A stretch of DNA of 8,810 nt from Deltaproteobacteria bacterium. GTDB taxonomy: Bacteria; Myxococcota_A; UBA9160; SZUA-336. Under the pieces are notes generated by a model. The model ran no database searches. It saw only the letters and a program-made list of their open reading frames with translations, and was not told the origin of the DNA. The stretch is from the NCBI GenBank assembly GCA_030673955.1, contig DAOVBF010000031.1, positions 1 to 8,810 on the forward strand. Reading direction: 5' to 3'. Shown one piece after another: positions 6,231 through 8,810 of the stretch. Numbering within the stretch: position 1 is the stretch's first letter; the number at the start of each line of letters is the position of its first letter. The translations under genes were made by a program, and so were the position numbers.

Positions 6231-8790
6231 GGTAGAGGCGGACCAGGGGACCCGCGGGGCAGGTCTCGCCATGCAGATCGATCTCCCCGTGCAGGCACCA
6301 GAGATTGTCATCCGCCGGGTCGACCAGGACCTGCTGCACCTCCCAGCTTCGGGCTCCCGTCGACTTGAGCACGGTGTTGCGAGCCTGGCGAGCTCGGGGC
6401 GTGAAGAGCAGCTCTTCGTACTCGGCGAAGAACGGCTCGAGCGCCTGCGCAAAGCGTGGAGCACCCCAGAAGTCATTGGGATCCTGCCGCACGCAGAGCG
6501 AGGCCTCCTCGAAGTCCCGCTCGGACAGCGCGCGCACGAGGCGATGCAGCTCGGCGCAAACGCGCGCGGTGAGAGCTCGAGGGTGGCGGGCCAGATCGAA
6601 GTCGGGACGCGTCTCGACCTCACCCGGCGCCTCAGGAGAAATCCCGGGTTGCAGCAGTCGCTCCCACTCCTCGAGCAGGCTCGAGTCGACCCGCGCCAGC
6701 ATAGCGCGCAGGAAGGCCAGTACGTCATAGATCTCCTGCGTTCGCGCGACCTCGGGCACCGTCTGCGCAAGCGTGGTGTAGGTCTGGCTGAGGTAGCGCA
6801 AGAGAAGGCCCTCGCTGCGCGCCAGTTGGTAATGCCGTACGTATGCGTCGAAGCTGTAGTAACCCTCGACAATCTCGCGCACGATCGACTTCGGCCGGAT
6901 ATTGGCGGCACCCACCCATGGATGCTTGTCGGCAAAGACATCGAAGGTTGCGTAGACGAAGTCGGCAAGCGGCTTGGGGTGTGTCACCTCTTCGAGCTGG
7001 CGGATGCGCTCCTCGTAGGGCACACCCTCGGCCTTGAGCTGCGTCAGTAGCTCCCGTTTGAGTCGCTCAGCCTGTTGCAGCAGGATCAGTGTCGGGTTCT
7101 CGAGTATCGCTTCGACGAGACTCAGCACCTCCATGGCGTAGTCGGGAGATTCCATATCGAGCACGGAGATGGCCTCGATCAGATAGAGGGACAGGGTGTT
7201 GTGGAGCGAGAAATCCGATTGCAGGTCCTCGCTGACGCGGATCCAGCGCCGCCCGCTGCCGGGATCTCGCTTGAGCTCGACGATGCCCGCTCGACGTAGC
7301 GACCGGAACAGCGCCGCGGTTTCGCGTCGCAGCCGCGCTTTGGCGCGGTGCCCCTCGTGCGAGCGCTCGATCAGGTCGATGAGGGCACGGTATCCCCCGC
7401 CCGCCCCATCCGCACCTGCCTCCCGCTGCAGGATGTTCACCATCATCCCGTGTGTCACACGGAAGCGGGAAACCATCGTCTCCGGACGGTTCTCGATCAA
7501 GCGCTCGAAAGTAGGAAGATTCCAGGGCACGTAGCCCCGCTTCGGGGGCTTCTTCGTCACCGTCCTCTTCTTCGCTCCAGATGCCGCAGCGCGACGGGAG
7601 AGCCGCTTCTTCTCGATCACGTGCTCCGGGGCCTGACACACGACGCTCCCCTGGTCGTCGAAGCCCTTGCGTCCCGCGCGGCCGGCGATCTGCTTGAACT
7701 CACGTGTGCGGAGGAGTGCGACCTTCTCACCGTCGAATTTGCAGAGCTTTGTGAAGAGCACGGTGCGAATGGGGATGTTGACACCGACCCCAAGAGTGTC
7801 GGTACCGCAAATGACCTTGAGCAGTCCCTGCTCGGATATCTGCTCCACCAGCCGCCGGTACCTGGGCAGGAGGCCCGCGTGGTGAACGGCGATGCCCAAG
7901 CGGATATAGCGCGCCATTTCCTTTCCGTAGGGGGAGTCGAAGCGGAAGTTCCCCAACGCTTCCTGGATGCGGCGCCGCTCCTCCCGGGTGCAGATGTTCG
8001 CGCTCGTGAGCGCCTGTGCCTGCTCGGCGCACTCCCGGTGTGTGAAGTGCACGATATAGATGGGCGCCTTGTGCTGCTCGAGCAGGTACTCGACCGTCTC
8101 GTGAATCGAACTCTCGCGGTACTCGTAGTCGAGCGGAACCGGACGTTCCTCGGAGTCCACCACCCCGACCTCGCGCCCCGTGCGCTCCAGCAGTAAGCGC
8201 TGAAGCCCCGAGGTGTCACCCAAGGTCGCCGACATGAGCAGGAAGGTGCACTGCGGAAGCTCGAGCAGTGGAATCTGCCAGGCCACACCTCGTGCGGAAT
8301 CGGAGTAGTAGTGAAACTCGTCCATGATCACGTACGGGGCCGCGATGCCCGCGCCCTGACGCAGAGCCATGTTGGCCAGCACCTCCGCCGTGCAACAGAT
8401 GATCGGTGCTTCGGGGTTGATACTGGCATCGCCGGTCAACATGCCCACGTTGTCGGCACCGAAATCATCGCAGAGCGAGAAGAACTTCTGGCTTGCGAGG
8501 GCTTTGACTGGGCTCGTGTAGAACGAGCGCTGCCGCTCGCACATCGCCTTGAAGTGCAGGCCCAGCGCCACCAGAGACTTTCCGGAGCCGGTGGGCGTGC
8601 CCAGAATCAGGTGGCGGCCCGCCATCAGCTCGAGCAGCGCCTCCTCCTGTGCGGGGTAAAGCTCGAGCCCGATGTCCCCGACCCAGGCAACGAAGCGATC
8701 CAGGATCTCAGCGGAGTCGGGAGTACCTCCCGGCGGAACTCGGGCGAGTAGCGAAGGGCGCGGAGCGCTGGCGGGATCTCCGGAGCTCAT
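6217..8790 (-). CDS. Ski2-like DExH-box RNA helicase with DUF3516 domain
   Basis: The protein is 857 aa, the expected size for DUF3516 helicases. Superfamily 2 motifs appear in order: a Q-motif-like YPAQ (Q48), Walker A TPTGSGKS (65-72), motif Ia SPVKAL (93-98), TGD (119-121), DEFH (157-160), SAT (187-189), HHAGLLP (303-309), motif V GTDTLGVGVNIP (329-340) and motif VI QIAGRAGRKG (367-376). A Lys/Arg-rich linker (about 394-418) leads into the C-terminal DUF3516 region, which fills the rest. Ski2-like enzymes unwind RNA with ATP in the cytoplasm; the substrate of this branch is not evident from sequence, and a role in RNA turnover or ribosome-associated RNA handling is inference. The ATG at 8790 has no clear Shine-Dalgarno sequence within the 20 bp that remain before the window edge, so the start is likely but not proven. 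It is convergent with the cyclase gene, and nothing suggests a functional link. All motifs are intact. Confidence 0.95.
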   Translation of the reverse strand: MSSGDPASAPRPSLLARVPPGGTPDSAEILDRFVAWVGDIGLELYPAQEEALLELMAGRHLILGTPTGSGKSLVALGLHFKAMCERQRSFYTSPVKALASQKFFSLCDDFGADNVGMLTGDASINPEAPIICCTAEVLANMALRQGAGIAAPYVIMDEFHYYSDSARGVAWQIPLLELPQCTFLLMSATLGDTSGLQRLLLERTGREVGVVDSEERPVPLDYEYRESSIHETVEYLLEQHKAPIYIVHFTHRECAEQAQALTSANICTREERRRIQEALGNFRFDSPYGKEMARYIRLGIAVHHAGLLPRYRRLVEQISEQGLLKVICGTDTLGVGVNIPIRTVLFTKLCKFDGEKVALLRTREFKQIAGRAGRKGFDDQGSVVCQAPEHVIEKKRLSRRAAASGAKKRTVTKKPPKRGYVPWNLPTFERLIENRPETMVSRFRVTHGMMVNILQREAGADGAGGGYRALIDLIERSHEGHRAKARLRRETAALFRSLRRAGIVELKRDPGSGRRWIRVSEDLQSDFSLHNTLSLYLIEAISVLDMESPDYAMEVLSLVEAILENPTLILLQQAERLKRELLTQLKAEGVPYEERIRQLEEVTHPKPLADFVYATFDVFADKHPWVGAANIRPKSIVREIVEGYYSFDAYVRHYQLARSEGLLLRYLSQTYTTLAQTVPEVARTQEIYDVLAFLRAMLARVDSSLLEEWERLLQPGISPEAPGEVETRPDFDLARHPRALTARVCAELHRLVRALSERDFEEASLCVRQDPNDFWGAPRFAQALEPFFAEYEELLFTPRARQARNTVLKSTGARSWEVQQVLVDPADDNLWCLHGEIDLHGETCPAGPLVRLYRIGT

Positions 8791-8810
8791 GAGGCTGATA
8801 TGAGACGGCC

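Noticed and set aside
4307..6298. 663-codon open frame on the minus strand opposite the cyclase gene
   Set aside because: It is an antisense shadow of high-GC coding DNA: no recognisable domain, and it overlaps both the full cyclase-STAND protein and the end of the helicase gene.
7348..8196. 282-codon plus-strand open frame opposite the helicase gene
   Set aside because: Antisense shadow of conserved helicase motifs V and VI; no independent coding evidence.

Overview
The window comes from a GC-rich, Gram-negative bacterium. It encodes an outer-membrane-type beta-barrel protein and a secreted periplasmic protein, next to large cytoplasmic enzymes of kinds common in Myxococcota, other former Deltaproteobacteria and similar soil or aquatic lineages. 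The lineage is an inference from composition and gene types; there is no marker gene. No RNA gene, insertion sequence, phage gene or CRISPR array is visible.

Layout. (1) Positions 920 to 1, minus strand: a secreted FecR-domain protein whose C-terminus runs off the left edge of the window. (2) Positions 2501 to 954, minus strand: an exported protein with five TPR-like repeats followed by a predicted outer-membrane beta-barrel, resembling Slam/DUF560-type TPR-barrel proteins. Its stop lies 33 bp before the FecR start, so the two look like one operon with the barrel gene first. (3) Positions 2502-2836: a divergent intergenic region with a strong GC hairpin, two long C tracts and a cluster of small dyads around a -10-like box. 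(4) Positions 2837-6208, plus strand: a soluble signalling protein with a double zinc ribbon, a class III nucleotide cyclase domain, a STAND/AAA-type ATPase and a long helical TPR-like tail. (5) Positions 8790 to 6217, minus strand: a Ski2-like DExH helicase of the DUF3516 type, convergent with the cyclase gene. Their stop codons are only 8 bp apart and an inverted repeat overlaps both.

How the genes may work together. The FecR protein and the TPR-barrel protein probably act in the same envelope process. One possibility is that the barrel exports, anchors or assembles the FecR protein. The divergent cyclase-STAND protein could be a regulator coupled to that envelope pair, but only its position supports this. 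The cyclase keeps both metal-binding aspartates and the catalytic arginine. It has Gln, Thr and Gly where canonical class III cyclases have the base-specifying Lys and Asp and the transition-state Asn, so its activity or substrate choice may be non-standard. The helicase is probably an unrelated RNA-metabolism gene.
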